DNA of 64,000 nt from Siphonodentalium dalli (lineage: Eukaryota > Mollusca > Scaphopoda > Gadilida > Siphonodentaliidae). Location: NCBI GenBank assembly GCA_032622095.1, contig CP136066.1:117325319-117389318 (forward strand). The letters run 5' to 3'. The position numbers and the translations under genes were made by a program. The notes under the pieces are model-generated. The model saw only the letters and a list, made by a program, of their open reading frames with translations, did not search any database and had not been told where the DNA came from. This document shows, piece by piece, positions 25,872 to 37,679 of the stretch (positions are counted from its first letter, which is position 1; each line of letters opens with the position of its first letter).

Positions 25872-26530
25872 TTTTTATACCTTCATCCCAAAAGATGAGG
25901 GGTATACTGTATTACATGCGTCTGTCTATCCGTCTGTGCCAACGAAAGGGATTTATGGGGTTTGGACTTGGTTTAAATGTGGTTTAGGTGCTTTTTGGGT
26001 TTAAGAGCTTAAGCCCTTAAATCTGTTTGTTTTCGCCATATTAACTGTTTCAACAGTTTGGGGTATACAAAACATTCTAACACAACTTTCTAAAATCCAC
26101 AAAAGTTATGCCACTTATTTCTGTTTATAGAAATTTGATGTCCATTTGCATGATAACTTGAACAAACATCAACCAATTTCATTCATATTTGATATGTGTA
26201 CCTTTCACAACAATATCTAGATCGAGTTCATTCATGTCCCGTAGGTTGTCTTATTTTAGCAATTGTATGATTGTTAGCGTGATAACTTGATCAAACTTCA
26301 ACCAATTAATTCATATTGGGAATATGGAACTTTCACAACAATCAATTTTGATCAATTTCGAAAACAATGTTTGGGTGATTTTTTTTTACCTGAGTAACGG
26401 CCCTTAGCTTGTCTATTTTTAGCAATTTTATGACAGCTAGTGCGAAAACTTGAACAAACGTCAACCGATTCCATTCTTATTGGGTATATGTTATGTTAAG
26501 TTATGGCCCTTAGTTCTGAGATATGGTCCC
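25872..26530 (+). mobile_element. 5' fragment, variant of family TATACC
   Basis: The stem-loop TATACCTTCATCCC...GATGAGGGGTATA and a short GTCT tract are followed by AT-rich units with AACTTGAACAAAC.TCAACC. A matching 3' end was not found. Confidence 0.5.
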
Positions 26531-27540
26531 CTTAATATCATTACGTGCGCTCGCGCAACAGTATGGCGATCAGACAGATTCGTAGGTTGGTGTCACCCTA
26601 CTCCGTTTCACTCCATGACGTCACCAAAAACGACGTAAAACCTTGTGGCGTTCTGACATTTTTACTGTGCCGCGTTTTTACTATGTTTATTTTATGTGTT
26701 GTTTTCGATTATTTGTTTGTCGCCGATATCGCCATTTGTCGGGATTCCCTGTTTCTATATTTAAAACTGGCATGCTCGTAGTGAGCCTCGATTTCGATTT
26801 TTTTCTCCCAGGTCAAAATACGTCGGAGTTATGACAAAAATAGATCGACCTACATTTTCTCCTTGAGAACTCTACATCAAAGAGTCTATAGACTCCTTCG
26901 GGACCTACATAGACTCCTTCATTTGGGTATTTTTACTTATAATTGGGAAGTTTTATCATTTTTGGTTCGTGCGAAGACCTCTTTTTATCGTGCGGGAAAA
27001 GAGTGACATTCAAAACGCGATTTCGTAATTCGACGCAATAGGCTGAATAGCCTAACCTTCAGCCGAGTTCCGGGTCAAATACGACGAATGACGTAACACA
27101 AAACAAAACGCATTTGTTGACACAAACACCATTTGAAGAGTTATTATTACATAAAATGATCGTTATTGATTAATTATTGATTAATTATTGATATTTATTG
27201 TTGCATATTGGCTGCTATCAATATTTATACAAATAGTATTAATTATTTCGTATAATTGCTCCTTTGGTCAACTTTGACTATCGGAAAATGAAAATGAAAA
27301 TATGCCGCTGAAAAAAATGTAATCGATATTAAAGTCTCATCCTTTCGGCAACATGGAATTGGTTTTAATTACTTAAATGATTAATATAGTAATTTGCCTT
27401 TTATCTGTGATGAAATGAGAAATGGTAATTGTCTTTTTTTGCTAACATTAAATTAAATTAAATAAATTAATTAAAATACAGTGAAATTATTGTTTATTAC
27501 ATTTTTGCGCACGTTGGCATCTCTCTTGAGTGCATTCTAG
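26531..27540. other. Intron sequence, nothing recognised
   Basis: Slightly GC-richer at 26540-27070 with short overlapping frames, then AT-rich with TTGATTAATTA repeats. No terminal repeats identified. Confidence 0.45.
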
Positions 27541-27990
27541 TTTTTATATGCCCATTTGAAGAAGAAAAAAATGGTCTGTATTATATTTTATCACAACTAC
27601 GCTCGGTATGTGGCTCAGTCATACCAAAATACAGGTCAAGTTTGAATTTGGATTCGACCCGATGATTTTTGCCAGTGTTTTGGGCCTTTTTCGACTTGGA
27701 AAATTCTATTCAACATTTTACTTTCCAGATGATAACTTAAGTTTGGATTATTTTATCACAACTAAACTTGGTATGTGGCTCAGTCATACCAAAATACAGG
27801 TCAAGTTCGAATATTATTTCCATTGTGGGTCTGAAATTTAGCATATTCTTGCTTTCCAGATGATATTTTGCTTTATTCTATTGGACTCGTATTTGTATGT
27901 TAGTGTTGGTTTATTATTTTACAACACAGGTCAAATTGGAATTGGGGTTCAGTACCTGATTGCCAATTTTCTTTGATAGTAATTGAAGGA
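27541..27990 (+). mobile_element. 5' fragment, family ATGCCC
   Basis: TTTTTATATGCCCATTTGAA starts the piece. Two near-identical units with GGTATGTGGCTCAGTCATAC and CAAAATACAGGTCAAGTT follow at about 27605 and 27768. No 3' terminus. Confidence 0.5.
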
Positions 27991-28319
27991 TGACAACTAT
28001 TTACTATTTTGTAAATTGGCGTATTAATAATTAAGAGACGTCTGGCAGCGTTCTTGTTAGTGATTCTCAGTCGGACAGATTCACTCTTATGGGCAAAAAT
28101 ATATGACCAGAACCTTCTTTGATGCGCAACATTTGTTCGTTACTAAAAAGCCACTGGTCAAATAAATGGTATGTGTGGCCTAGTAGCCTTTTATAGTCAA
28201 TTACAGACAAGATGTATTCATATGGAGTTCTGTTGATTCGAACAATATTCATCTTTGCATTGAATAAATTTGCTTTATGTAAGCCTCTTTCAATTTGAGA
28301 TGATTCATCTCACTAACTA

Positions 28320-28532
28320 CAGTAATGCCCTAATTAATCGACTGCTTAACCACAGCAGAATTATGGGTAACTTTTTAGGATTTAGTCGGAAATATGGCTT
28401 GTTGCCATTCATCGGAAAGCTCTCCCCGAGAGCTTTCCTATGAATGGCAACAAGCCATATTTCCGACTAAATCCTGATAAGTTACCCATAATTCTGCTGT
28501 GGTTAAGCAGTCGATTAATTAGGGCATTACTG
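28320..28532. mobile_element. 213-bp fold-back MITE with TA target duplication
   Basis: Inverted arms of about 105 bp begin CAGTAATGCCCTAATTAATC and pair almost perfectly, with only a few unpaired central bases (CTCTCCCCGAGAG). TA flanks both ends (28318-28319, 28533-28534). Termini fit a Tc1/mariner-type MITE. It lies 33 nt upstream of exon C. Confidence 0.9.
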
Positions 28533-28565
28533 TAGGTGTTGAATTTATGATAGATTCTTTTGCAG

Positions 28566-28644
28566 GTCTCTGGAGCTCTGCTATGGACACTTGTGATTCC
28601 TTACTGGCCAGGTTAGCTGTTGTACATATGGTTCATGAAGCAAG
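28566..28644 (+). CDS. DUF455 gene, exon C
   Basis: The acceptor is attcttttgcag and the donor CAAG|GTAACC. The 79-nt exon encodes GLWSSAMDTCDSLLARLAVVHMVHEA plus two bases of an arginine codon. It contains Glu104, the third predicted metal ligand, in the block LAVVHMVHEARGLD, the most conserved part of the family. A fold-back element ends only 33 nt before this exon, so that short gap and the element itself must supply the branch point and polypyrimidine tract. Confidence 0.9.
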
Positions 28645-29159
28645 GTAACCATAAGTTATAGATCTGTTTTCATATAACAATATAGCACGCTTCCATGTGT
28701 GATCAAGACTTAAGTTATCTGTTGATAGACTGGCTAAATTCATTGTTAACATCAGCAATATTAGTCCTAGATAGAAAATAATTTATAGGTGATAGATGCT
28801 TCATGAGTAAACCCAGAGATTTGGAGGAAATTTTTTTATTACACAACTGTTCCTAAAAAAACCACACCATTCCATTGGCTTGGACCATGTCATAATTTTC
28901 AAGCGTTTCCACACATACATTAGGAATCTGACAACGGCAACGTCACACAACGTAAATGACATTCGGCTCGATCATGAAACCTGAATTGTGAAATGAAAAC
29001 ATCACAAAAGACAAGCTGTTTCTGACTAAACTTTGCAAGTCTTCATTTTTTCAAATAATGGATTCTAGGACGGGTGGCTTGTGTGAACGTGTTTGTTGAT
29101 ACAGCACTTGTGCCTTCTCGGAAGGAAAGAACTCTATTTGTGCCTCTCGTTCATACAAA

Positions 29160-29500
29160 CATACATGGCTGTTGGTAGCCATCTTGGATTTTACGCTTGC
29201 ATCAATAAATCCTTTAGCACACCCTACAGAGCATACTCAATCATCACCAATCTTCATATGGATCCTCGGGGTGACATCTAGATAGGTGATTACCATTGTT
29301 TCCGAATTCTGTTAAAAAACATGGCTTGAATTTTACTCTTTGTATCATTGTAGCACACCTTACAGGTCACATTCATCATCCAAATCGTCACCAAACTTCA
29401 TATGGATCTTCTAGGTGACCCATAGGGGAGCCTCCTTTTTTTCCAAAAATTAGTATTAAAAAACATGACCGCCAATAATTCTTTTGTGACAGATCCACTC
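29160..29500 (+). repeat. Two to three diverged ~160-bp monomers
   Basis: TAGCCATCTTGGATTTTACG, AATCCTTTAGCACACCCTAC, CACCAATCTTCATATGGATC and AAAAAACATGGC show the CACCCTACAGG subtype outside any recognisable Helentron-like ends. Confidence 0.65.
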
Positions 29501-29559
29501 TTTCAGCCTAAAATACTTGACGAGTGCCATTTTCCGATATGCACCCCTTGTTATCAAAT

Positions 29560-30300
29560 GTAGAAACAAGATTCAGTTCATTGATTTGTTGGGTCGCATA
29601 CTTGGCGCTTAGGGTCATAATGTTTACAGAAGAACAGATGACGCGGACACAATGGTAGTTAAATTTGCAGATGAACATGTGTCTAATGGAGGTGAGGTTA
29701 TAGTCATTGCAGATGATACCGATATTGTCTTTCTGTTGGTGTATCACTTGAGATAATTCATGTCCGTGATTGATCTACAATCAGAAGCTTGGCGCTCCTC
29801 TTGGAGTATCAGAGAGCTGCTGTTGCAATCTGGGAAGGTGATGCAAGCAAACATTCTTTCTATGCATTCCTCATTTGCGACATTTGGATATGGGAAAACA
29901 AATCTGTTGAAATGTGTAGACAGCTCGAGATCAATATAAGCCTTGGTATCAACAATTGAGAACGCCACAATAGAGGACGAGGATGGCATTGCTGATGGAC
30001 AACTTTTTGAAACACTATATGGCGGGAAGGGTTCAAGACATCAGATAACTTGACAACCTTGAGGCTGACTAAATTCATGGACATGGTCTCAACTTGTCGA
30101 ATGTCAACTGAGCCTCAAAATTTGCCACTAAATGAAAATACTACTCATTTTCACAGCTTATATGTGCATTTGCAAGTTGTCATGTGGAGTACACTGACAC
30201 TTAATGTGCTAGATCCCAAAAATTGGTGCTGGAATATAGACTGAACTGAACTCGTACCAGTTATCAAAGCAGCTTGGACATGTACCATCGAAATCCGATA
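29560..30300 (+). pseudogene. Degenerate copy of an unnamed multicopy invertebrate protein family
   Basis: Fragments read in shifting frames: FIDLLGRILGA, then DADTMVVKFADEH...VIVIADDTDIVFLLVYH (about 29640-29746), and FATFGYGKTNLLK (about 29868-29910). The longest clean piece, 30050-30244, reads LTKFMDMVSTC...FHSLYVHLQVVMW...LDPKNWCWNID. I recognise this order (DAD / DTD-LLVLL / FGxGK / SLRVHLQ-W / LDPxxWGW) from uncharacterised multicopy proteins of bivalves and cnidarians. I cannot attach a function. At least four frameshifts or stops are present. The Asp pairs suggest a PIN/nuclease-like fold, which is speculation. Confidence 0.5.
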
Positions 30301-31774
30301 CAAACATTTATATAATACTCAAGGGTCATTTGCTGTCATTTTAAGATAACTTATGCTTCTACTGGGCGAGATCGGCCCATAAATGGCAAAAACAAGCATT
30401 TACCCACTTTTAGCGGCCATCTTGGATGCCATCTTGAATAAAAAAAATCTCCCCCCCCCCAAAGCCAGATTTTGCAGACCAATTTTATATGACAAAGATC
30501 TCCTGTTTCGAATGATAGCAGATTCTATCATTTACAAATTTGTTCCGGGTCTAACTTCATAACGCTATGAGAATTGGCCCACGGACTAAGATTGTCACCC
30601 TTATCCAATCGTCTTATATAAGCTGACTATATTTACCGTAGATACTATATGATAATTGTCAGTAGTAATTAAGTGATAAAACGCAACATTTTTCTTGGAG
30701 AATAATGAAGGTGGTTCGCTGATACCACTCTGCACCAAATTATACATAAAAACACATTGCGAATGTGAGTTTTCATCGACAAATCGATGAATTATTGCAA
30801 TTTCCGTGTTTTTTTACCTCAATATTTAGCTCCAGTTATGATATAAATAGGAGTGATTTGGTATAAATAATAGTTTTCGGCGGACAGCTAATAACTGAAA
30901 ACTTATGAGGAATTATTATACAACCCATGCTGTCTACACTGCATTGAAAATGAACCAATAACTGATGTACCTATTTATCTGGACTCTGAATGCCAAAATA
31001 GGGGAGGGAAAGGTAAATGGTGATTGCACGTCAAATATGAAGAACTGTTTCACAACTAATAGTGCAAATTATTCACACATGATCACTTTGTAAATGCAAA
31101 TGCGATACCTGTCTCAAAACATTTATTAGCTACACTAAACGCACATGTTTGACAAATTTTTTGCTGACGTTATCATAAAAAAACATGGGTGTCGCACTTT
31201 CCCAATGATTTCTATGAACATGCAACTGATTACAGTCTATATGCCAATTGTGGATCTCAGCTCTGAGACTAAAGGTTCTTCTATTGCCACATTATGCCCA
31301 CATATCACAACGATTATCCGGCAAATAGAAAATAAAAAATGGAGGACATTAGGTTGGGGGAAGTTCCTCTCTATCATATGGCTTCTTTTCTTTTATAACA
31401 ACCTGGCTATTAAATTCACTGTGGTAGAGCATTTCGGATGCATGTACATTCATGAAATTTGTATGAAAATATAAAATTGTTTCTTTCTTTATTCTTTGAA
31501 TAGTCATCTCTTTCACTGCCAACAATAAGCTTATTAAGCTAGCAAAGCTCTAGACACTCTCTCCATGTCCCATGTGGTAATTATACATGACATTTGATCT
31601 TATCTGACACTGTTTGATACAAAACATAACAGAAACTGTAGGGAACTGGGGTAGAATGTTTATTTGTGTCATTCATTCCAATTTAAATGATATTTATTCC
31701 CATGGTTTGTTCTATGCAGTGGTTCATGTGGCAGATGCTACAATATTATGTATATATATAGGCTATTAACTCTT
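30301..31774. other. Intron sequence, nothing recognised
   Basis: AT-rich. A C-tract (30450-30460) and the 109-codon frame at 31145-31474 are the only irregularities; the frame has no domain and low-complexity composition. Confidence 0.5.
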
Positions 31775-32516
31775 TTGTATGCCCATTTGAAAAAAACGGT
31801 CGTATTATGTAAATGGGTTGTCCATCCGTCGTTCATCCGTCTGGTGTCTGCCACTTTTGGTTTCCGGATGATAATTTTAGATTTAATCGAGTGAACAGAA
31901 CCAAATTTGGTATGTTAGTTTACCACACCAAAATACAGATCAAGTTCGAATATGGGTTTCATCCGCATGATTTTGACTGAGTTATGTCCCTTTTTCGACT
32001 TAGATTTTACCTGATTTGCGGTTTCCGGATGATAACTTTAGATTGAATCAAGTGAATTGAACCAAATTTGGTATATTAATTTACCACCTCAAAATACAGA
32101 TCAAGTTCGAATATGGTTCTTGTCTGCATGATTTTTACTGAGTTATGCCCCTTTTTAAACTTAGATTTGACCTGATATGCGGTTTCCAGATGATAACTTG
32201 ATATTGAATAAGAGTGAACTGAACCAAATTTGGTATACAGATCAAGGTTCTGTCTACATGATTTTACAAGTCCAAGTTCGAATTTGAGTCCGATCTTACC
32301 ATTTTTGCCAGAGTTTAGGATTTTTTGGTCTGAAAATAGCCGAAAATAAATATTTTTTTCGGTTTTTCAGTCAAAAATACCGCACTTGAAGTTACTGTGT
32401 TTTATTTTTGTTATTATTTCGTCTTAAGTCAAAGGTTTCAAACAAATGAATTATACCTTGCCCCACTCTACTCTAGAAACGGGCGTATTATGCCACGCCC
32501 CGACGGCGTGCTTTTG
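31775..32516 (+). mobile_element. Helentron-like element, family ATGCCC, copy 1 (complete)
   Basis: The 5' end is TTTTGTATGCCCATTTG, with the partly inverted CGGTCGTATTATG. A GTCC tract and three body units with AAATACAGATCAAGTTCGAA and TTATGTCCCTTTTTCGACTT follow. The 3' arm AAACGGGCGTATTATG (about 32478-32492) precedes the stem-loop CACGCCCCGACGGCGTG (32494-32510) and CTTTTGTT. An uninterrupted reference for the nested copy at 44761-46652. Confidence 0.75.
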
Positions 32517-32639
32517 TTTCATCTATGCTAATAATGTGTCTATCTGTTATGCTGATAATTTCAAGGAACAATTATCAGTCGTGCCATGCTGTTTAGTTTT
32601 GTAACTAATTTTGAGGAAAATTAATTCACTTCAACTCCT

Positions 32640-32795
32640 AAAATATACTACTTATTTTAAAGTGATTTGACAAGCACTGATTACTGTAGTCTTCAGGGTC
32701 CCAGTCTTCTCTGCCTTTATAATACAGTCAGATTACGACTCCACAATCATTAACTATCTTGTTTACTTGGATGAATTTTTAAGTTCAAGCAGTGA
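32640..32795 (+). repeat. Paralogue of the hAT target region (empty site)
   Basis: TTTTAAAGTGATTTGACAAG, GTCCCAGTCTT, CTCCACAATCATTAACTATC and TTTTTAAGTTCA are collinear with 40255-40349 joined to 43644-43705. Here no hAT intervenes and only one copy of the target word is present. Confidence 0.7.
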
Positions 32796-33004
32796 AAAAA
32801 AAATTATGTTTTCTTGAAGTAGGGAATTTTGACATACATGTATGATAAAGATCCCACAATTCCTCTGATATCATATTTATCTGGTAGGTGCTATAAAATA
32901 TACATGTAGGTAAATGATAAATCTAGTTAAGATACCAATTTAGACTCAGGTTAGATAGACCTTCTGAGTGAACTGAAAAAAAATGACACAAATTGTCAAT
33001 ATAA

Positions 33005-34485
33005 CAGGGTTCGTACACCTCCTGAAATTCCTTGAAACTCCTTGAATTTGGTAATAACCTTTCAAGGGCCCTGGAAAACTCCTTAAATATATAAAGGTAT
33101 ATGAATCTCCTGGAAAACTCCTTAAATTTTAGTATTATTGGTTCATGATGCCCTTTTAATGTTAATAATATTTATTTAGAATCTTCCGTAGTCGCCAATC
33201 TAGCGACAAATTATGTCTACCACATACAGAGCATTTATAATGAAACAGACTATAGTTGGGGTATGCAGTAACACTGGAAATCCCCAATCTATTATTGTAT
33301 ATTTTTACCAGGAAGAAGTTAAATTATGGGATATCTTTTGTGTTTTACACACGTGCGTGAAGCGTGAAAATTGTGTCAAATTCTTTTGTCAATAACAATG
33401 CCCGGTGGGAATTGTATTTTTAATCTGGATTGGCTAACAAAGGATCAATACAAACTATGGGTTCAGCGTCATGGTTCAGATAAACATCGTGCGTATTGTG
33501 TCCTTTGCAAAAGTTCGTTTGATGTAGCGAATATGGGTGAATCGGCGTTGGTCAGCCACACCAAATCAAAAAAGCACAGGACAGCCAGTGGCGGACAGAC
33601 TTCATCGCAGACGCTTGCCAACTTTAATTTTCAAATGCCAGCATCTTCAGCAAATAACAGTACCACTCCTTCTACAAGCAATGCTAGTATGACAAATCAA
33701 AATGTACCCACGCAGCAGTCGCAATTGCCTATTTCCGCGGCAGCAGCTAAAACCGATACACTGACGGCAGAGATACTGTGGTGTATGAAAATGATTGATG
33801 ACAATTACTCGTACCGGTCATCTGAAAAGACAAACAAGTTATTCCAAAAAATGTTTTCAGATAGTCAGGTGGCTAAAACATTTGCATTTGGAGAATCCAA
33901 GAGTAAATATTTAACCTGTTTTGGCATTGCACCTTATTTGTCAGGCTTACTGAAGGATGTTATAAATAAGGAGTCTGTGTTCGTGTTGTTATTTGACGAA
34001 AGCCTAAACAAGAAACTACAGGATAAACAATTGGATGTCCATGTAAGATACTGGAGGGGTGACCACGTGGTGACACGTTATATTGGCACTGAATTTATGG
34101 GTCATGCAACTGCTCAAGATTTAGTTGACAAATTTAATTCGTGCATTAAAGACTTGCAATTAAAAAATTTAATTCAGATATCAATGGACGGGCCTAATGT
34201 CACATAATATAATGGTAGACATAGTAAGGTATGGTTATAGTATAACATACAAGATTGCAAAGTTGTCTCTTTTTGACTATTATATAAGGGCCCAGAGGTC
34301 TAACTGCAACAACTAAAACAGGCTGTGTTATTACCCTTTCGGTTTAGTATAACATTACACCTAAAACATTGTAAGTGACAACAAAAATATATGGTACCTT
34401 AGTATTAGTATTGACTCCTTGAATTTTCCTCATAACTCCTGGAAAACTCCTTGAATTTAGCTTTGTCTCAGGTGTGGGAACCCTG
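33005..34485 (+). mobile_element. hAT-like element with CAGGGTTC termini, internally deleted
   Basis: Left end CAGGGTTCGTACACCT and right end (inward) CAGGGTTCCCACACCT are imperfect inverted repeats. Both are followed by clustered subterminal CTCCTTGAATTT-type repeats. Immediate flanks show a direct repeat ATATAA (32999-33004, 34486-34491). That is 6 bp rather than the 8 bp expected of hAT, and it is AT-rich, so it could be chance. It contains one truncated transposase-like gene. A Helentron-like element follows 15 bp downstream. Confidence 0.75.
33398..34207 (+). CDS. Truncated hAT-like transposase, N-terminal half with C2H2/BED-type finger
   Basis: Start chosen at ATG 33398 (MPGGNC); the open frame upstream has no better ATG. 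The 269-residue product has a single zinc finger Cys34, Cys37, His54, His60 in the context YCVLC...HTKSKKH. A Ser/Thr/Gln-rich linker follows (about residues 65-125), then the start of an RNase-H-like fold with LLFDESLNKK and ISMDGPN, equivalent in position to the first two catalytic Asp segments. It stops immediately after the second one, so the third catalytic residue and the dimerisation region are missing. The element continues only about 280 bp to its end, showing a deletion. It might still bind element termini. The family is common in marine invertebrates; I do not know a formal name. Confidence 0.7.
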   Translation: MPGGNCIFNLDWLTKDQYKLWVQRHGSDKHRAYCVLCKSSFDVANMGESALVSHTKSKKHRTASGGQTSSQTLANFNFQMPASSANNSTTPSTSNASMTNQNVPTQQSQLPISAAAAKTDTLTAEILWCMKMIDDNYSYRSSEKTNKLFQKMFSDSQVAKTFAFGESKSKYLTCFGIAPYLSGLLKDVINKESVFVLLFDESLNKKLQDKQLDVHVRYWRGDHVVTRYIGTEFMGHATAQDLVDKFNSCIKDLQLKNLIQISMDGPNVT

Positions 34486-34500
34486 ATATAATGACTCCCG

Positions 34501-34905
34501 TTGTTGTCCCTCAAAATTTTTGGGCGTACTATTGTAATCAGTCAAGTCCGTCCGTCTGTCCGTCCCATTCCTTGTCCGGATGTTAACACCAGTTTAAATT
34601 ATCTGATCGAAATGAGAAATATCCATCACATCATTGAGGTCAAGTTTGATTTTGGTCGCGGTTTCGATGAATTGTTATGTAGTTATGCCCCATTTTTACT
34701 TAGACATTACAGTTTTTGGGTGGTCCGGATGATAACTTGAACAATATTGAAAAAAAATTCTTTATATCTCGGACTAGTTCACATTTGAGAAGACGCAGGC
34801 CAAATTTGGTTATGGTCACAGTTCGATGATTTTTAATGGAGTTATGCCCCTTTTTCGACTGCCACCTCATTTTGAGGGACATGGGGTCTGCGACCTTTTA
34901 TTGTT
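34501..34905 (+). mobile_element. Helentron-like element, family GTCCC, compact copy
   Basis: Perfect 12-bp inverted arms GTCCCTCAAAAT (34506-34517) and ATTTTGAGGGAC (34869-34880) enclose a short GTCC tract and two body units with TTATGCCCCTTTTTCGACT. The stem-loop GGTCTGCGACC (34885-34895) and TTTTATTGTT close it, identical in type to the 46.5-kb end. At about 405 bp it is the smallest complete member seen. Confidence 0.8.
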
Positions 34906-35771
34906 ATTAAATCATGATTTTCTGATATTACACTTTACCCAATCAAAAGGTTCACTTTCATTATTTGTTTCATCAACACCCTTATAGACAATATCAGGTC
35001 TGGTTTTCCGGGCTAAAAAATAGACAAAATTTGTTCCCGTTCTTTTGGCAATTTTGTGGAATCATCTCGTCTTTTGCACTTCAAACTGTAATTAGGTGCG
35101 TCTTTATTATGTGATTTGCCTGTTGTCTGTGGTCTACCTGTTGTATGCATTATAAATACCGAATAAAACATGACTTCAAGAGAGCTACGAAAACCCATCT
35201 TTTCAAGAAGTGTTACCATCTGTAATTTTTCTAATGCTTACATTGTGTTGGTCATTACTATACCGCACATTGAACCTATTTTTGTACAATGTGCATTACA
35301 AATATATTGATAATAACCATGTCAAAAACAAATTTCTATCGAACCGGGCAGCAGAAATATCTGAGGTCTACGAATTCTCTGTTTCAACCAGATGAGTTAA
35401 ACATAAATTAATCTGACTGGCTTGTTAAGATGAAATTCTATAGATATAATTGAATATGTGATGGATGAATCACACCCACCAATCAAGTGGGTTCATTCTT
35501 GAAATAGTAGGGTTCCTTCACTCGGATAAAATACACAGCAGGTGCACATATTTAGTATTCAATATTGTTTTTCAATTTTCACATAGAGACTGAGTATCTA
35601 GTCTTATCTGCAATATCCTACATCACTTGTCACTAATTCACTTATATTTATTGAATTTCACTCATCCAGCCATCATTATTTTCCTATTTGAGTCTCAAAT
35701 GTTCGATTACTTGAACAGTCAGTTGAGACTCCACGCATACACATAGTATGTCTCATTTTACATATTTTCAG

Positions 35772-35931
35772 GGGACTTGATGTTCAACCAAAAACTCTAG
35801 AGAAGTTCTCCAAAAATGGAGATGAGGAATCTGTGAATGTCTTGAGCGTGATATACCAAGATGAGATAACTCATGTTGCTGCAGGGCTCAAATGGTTTAC
35901 ATATATCTGTAGGAGATCAGAACCGCCACTG
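35772..35931 (+). CDS. DUF455 gene, exon D
   Basis: The acceptor is catattttcag and the donor CTG|GTATGT. The 160-nt exon encodes the end of the EARGLDV block, then residues up to Leu159. It includes the second ExxH motif (Glu137-Ile-Thr-His140) in YQDEITHVAAGLKWF. This helix closes the predicted di-iron site. The exon ends in phase 0. Confidence 0.92.
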
Positions 35932-37240
35932 GTATGTATAAATAACATGTTTATTGTGAACCACACTTATAAACGTAGACATATAAGATAACTGAATGCT
36001 AATTGTGAATCCCCAGCGGATTTGAAAAAAGCTCTCAAGCTTATAAGCTCTGAATATATTATGGATTGATTAAATAGAACAACTTAGGAACCCCACTGGG
36101 GAGGGCTTATAGTTTCTACAAGACAATCATGATATCTTACTGAAAACCTAACATTGTTTATTTGGGATCAGCTTATCAGCAGGAATGCCAGCTGATACAA
36201 ACCGTGGCTGATATGGACTTTGACTGATACAGACTCTGGCTTTTATGGGCCATTAGCTGTTAAGGAACTTGGCCCCGCAGCTGTTATAGATCCAGGCTTG
36301 TACGGATCTCAGCTAATATATACTTCAGGATATGAAATGTTGAACATTCATTTAGTCAACAAAATAATAAAACATAGAATAAGATGCTGGGGCTGATTCC
36401 ATTCATTATGCTGGACTCAGTATCAGCTTTGCATTGTCCAGGGCAAATGAATGGAATGATGTAGCGTAATTGCCCTGAGCTACACTCACTGCACCTACTC
36501 GGGAGAAGGTGTAATTGCATATGCTTGGACGTAATGTGATGCCATCTGGCAAGACAGCCGGTCAGAGGTGGAGAAAACACTTGGAAAAGTTCTATGTTGT
36601 TATAAAAATTATATTTTATCATATTGCCAAGATTATATCATGTATCATTAAGAAATTATATTCACAATATTGACAAAAAGTTAAAACAATATATTTAAAA
36701 TATGAGGGTGCTTGGTGTCAAGGTTGTTCTAAAATTAGGTATTAGATCCCAGATAACATCAGCTAACCATATATGTATGGCCGGGAGTTCTAGTCTTCCA
36801 GATCAATCTTCAGTTGTAGTTGAAGTTGTCACTAGGACTTTCATTGATATATTTGGTATATGCTCTCGAACAATTTCATAGAGACCATTTATAATATGTA
36901 GCATTTAATTGTTATCTGTCCTTTAATCTGACTTATTATAAAGAGCATGGAGTTATGCCCCTTTTTCGACTTAGAAATTGATGTATCTCCATCAAAGATA
37001 TCTTGCCCACTGAACTATATGGTATATCCCATTCTAAGTACAAAGGGTTAACAAACCCAGAGTTGAAACATTATGAAAATTCTATGGTATGTTTATCATG
37101 GTTCATGTAACCCCCGATAGATGGCGAGATTCGCCTATCTTAATCCTCCATGGACCACGTGATCTCCACTTTGACAAAACCGGAATGCCAAGGTTAGATC
37201 GATCCTTTTTCGTTTCCAATCTCATAGAGATAAGTTGACT
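35932..37240. other. Intron sequence with one stray repeat motif
   Basis: Contains GGAGTTATGCCCCTTTTTCGACTTAG at about 36949-36973, the body motif of the Helentron-like families, without termini. A run of GGCTGATA/CAGACTCTGG-type short repeats lies near 36190-36310. Confidence 0.5.
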
Positions 37241-37679
37241 TGTTTTTAGCTCACCTGAGACAAAGTCTCCGGTGGAGCTATAGTCATCACTCCTCGTCCG
37301 TCGTCCGTCCGTCTGTCCGTCTGTCTGTCCGTCTGTCCGTCTGTCCGTCCGTCAATTTTTTTAAAAACATCTTCTCCTCTGAAACCATCATACCAAATTG
37401 GTTCATATTTGGTGTGGATGTTCCCTAGGTGACTCTCATTCAGATTTGTTCAAATGAGGTCACCAAGTCAAATAGTTTTGATGTCAGGACCATAACTATT
37501 TTTCCACATAGTAATTCTTAAAACGACTTCTTTTCTGAAGTTGTCAGGCCGAATGGGTTCATATTTGGTATGAGGGTACCTTGGGTGACTGTGGTTCAGA
37601 TTTGTTCAAATGAGGTCACTGGGTCAAATGTGGGTGGGGCTATGGACATAAATCTGAATTTTTAAAAAAAAAATTCAAT

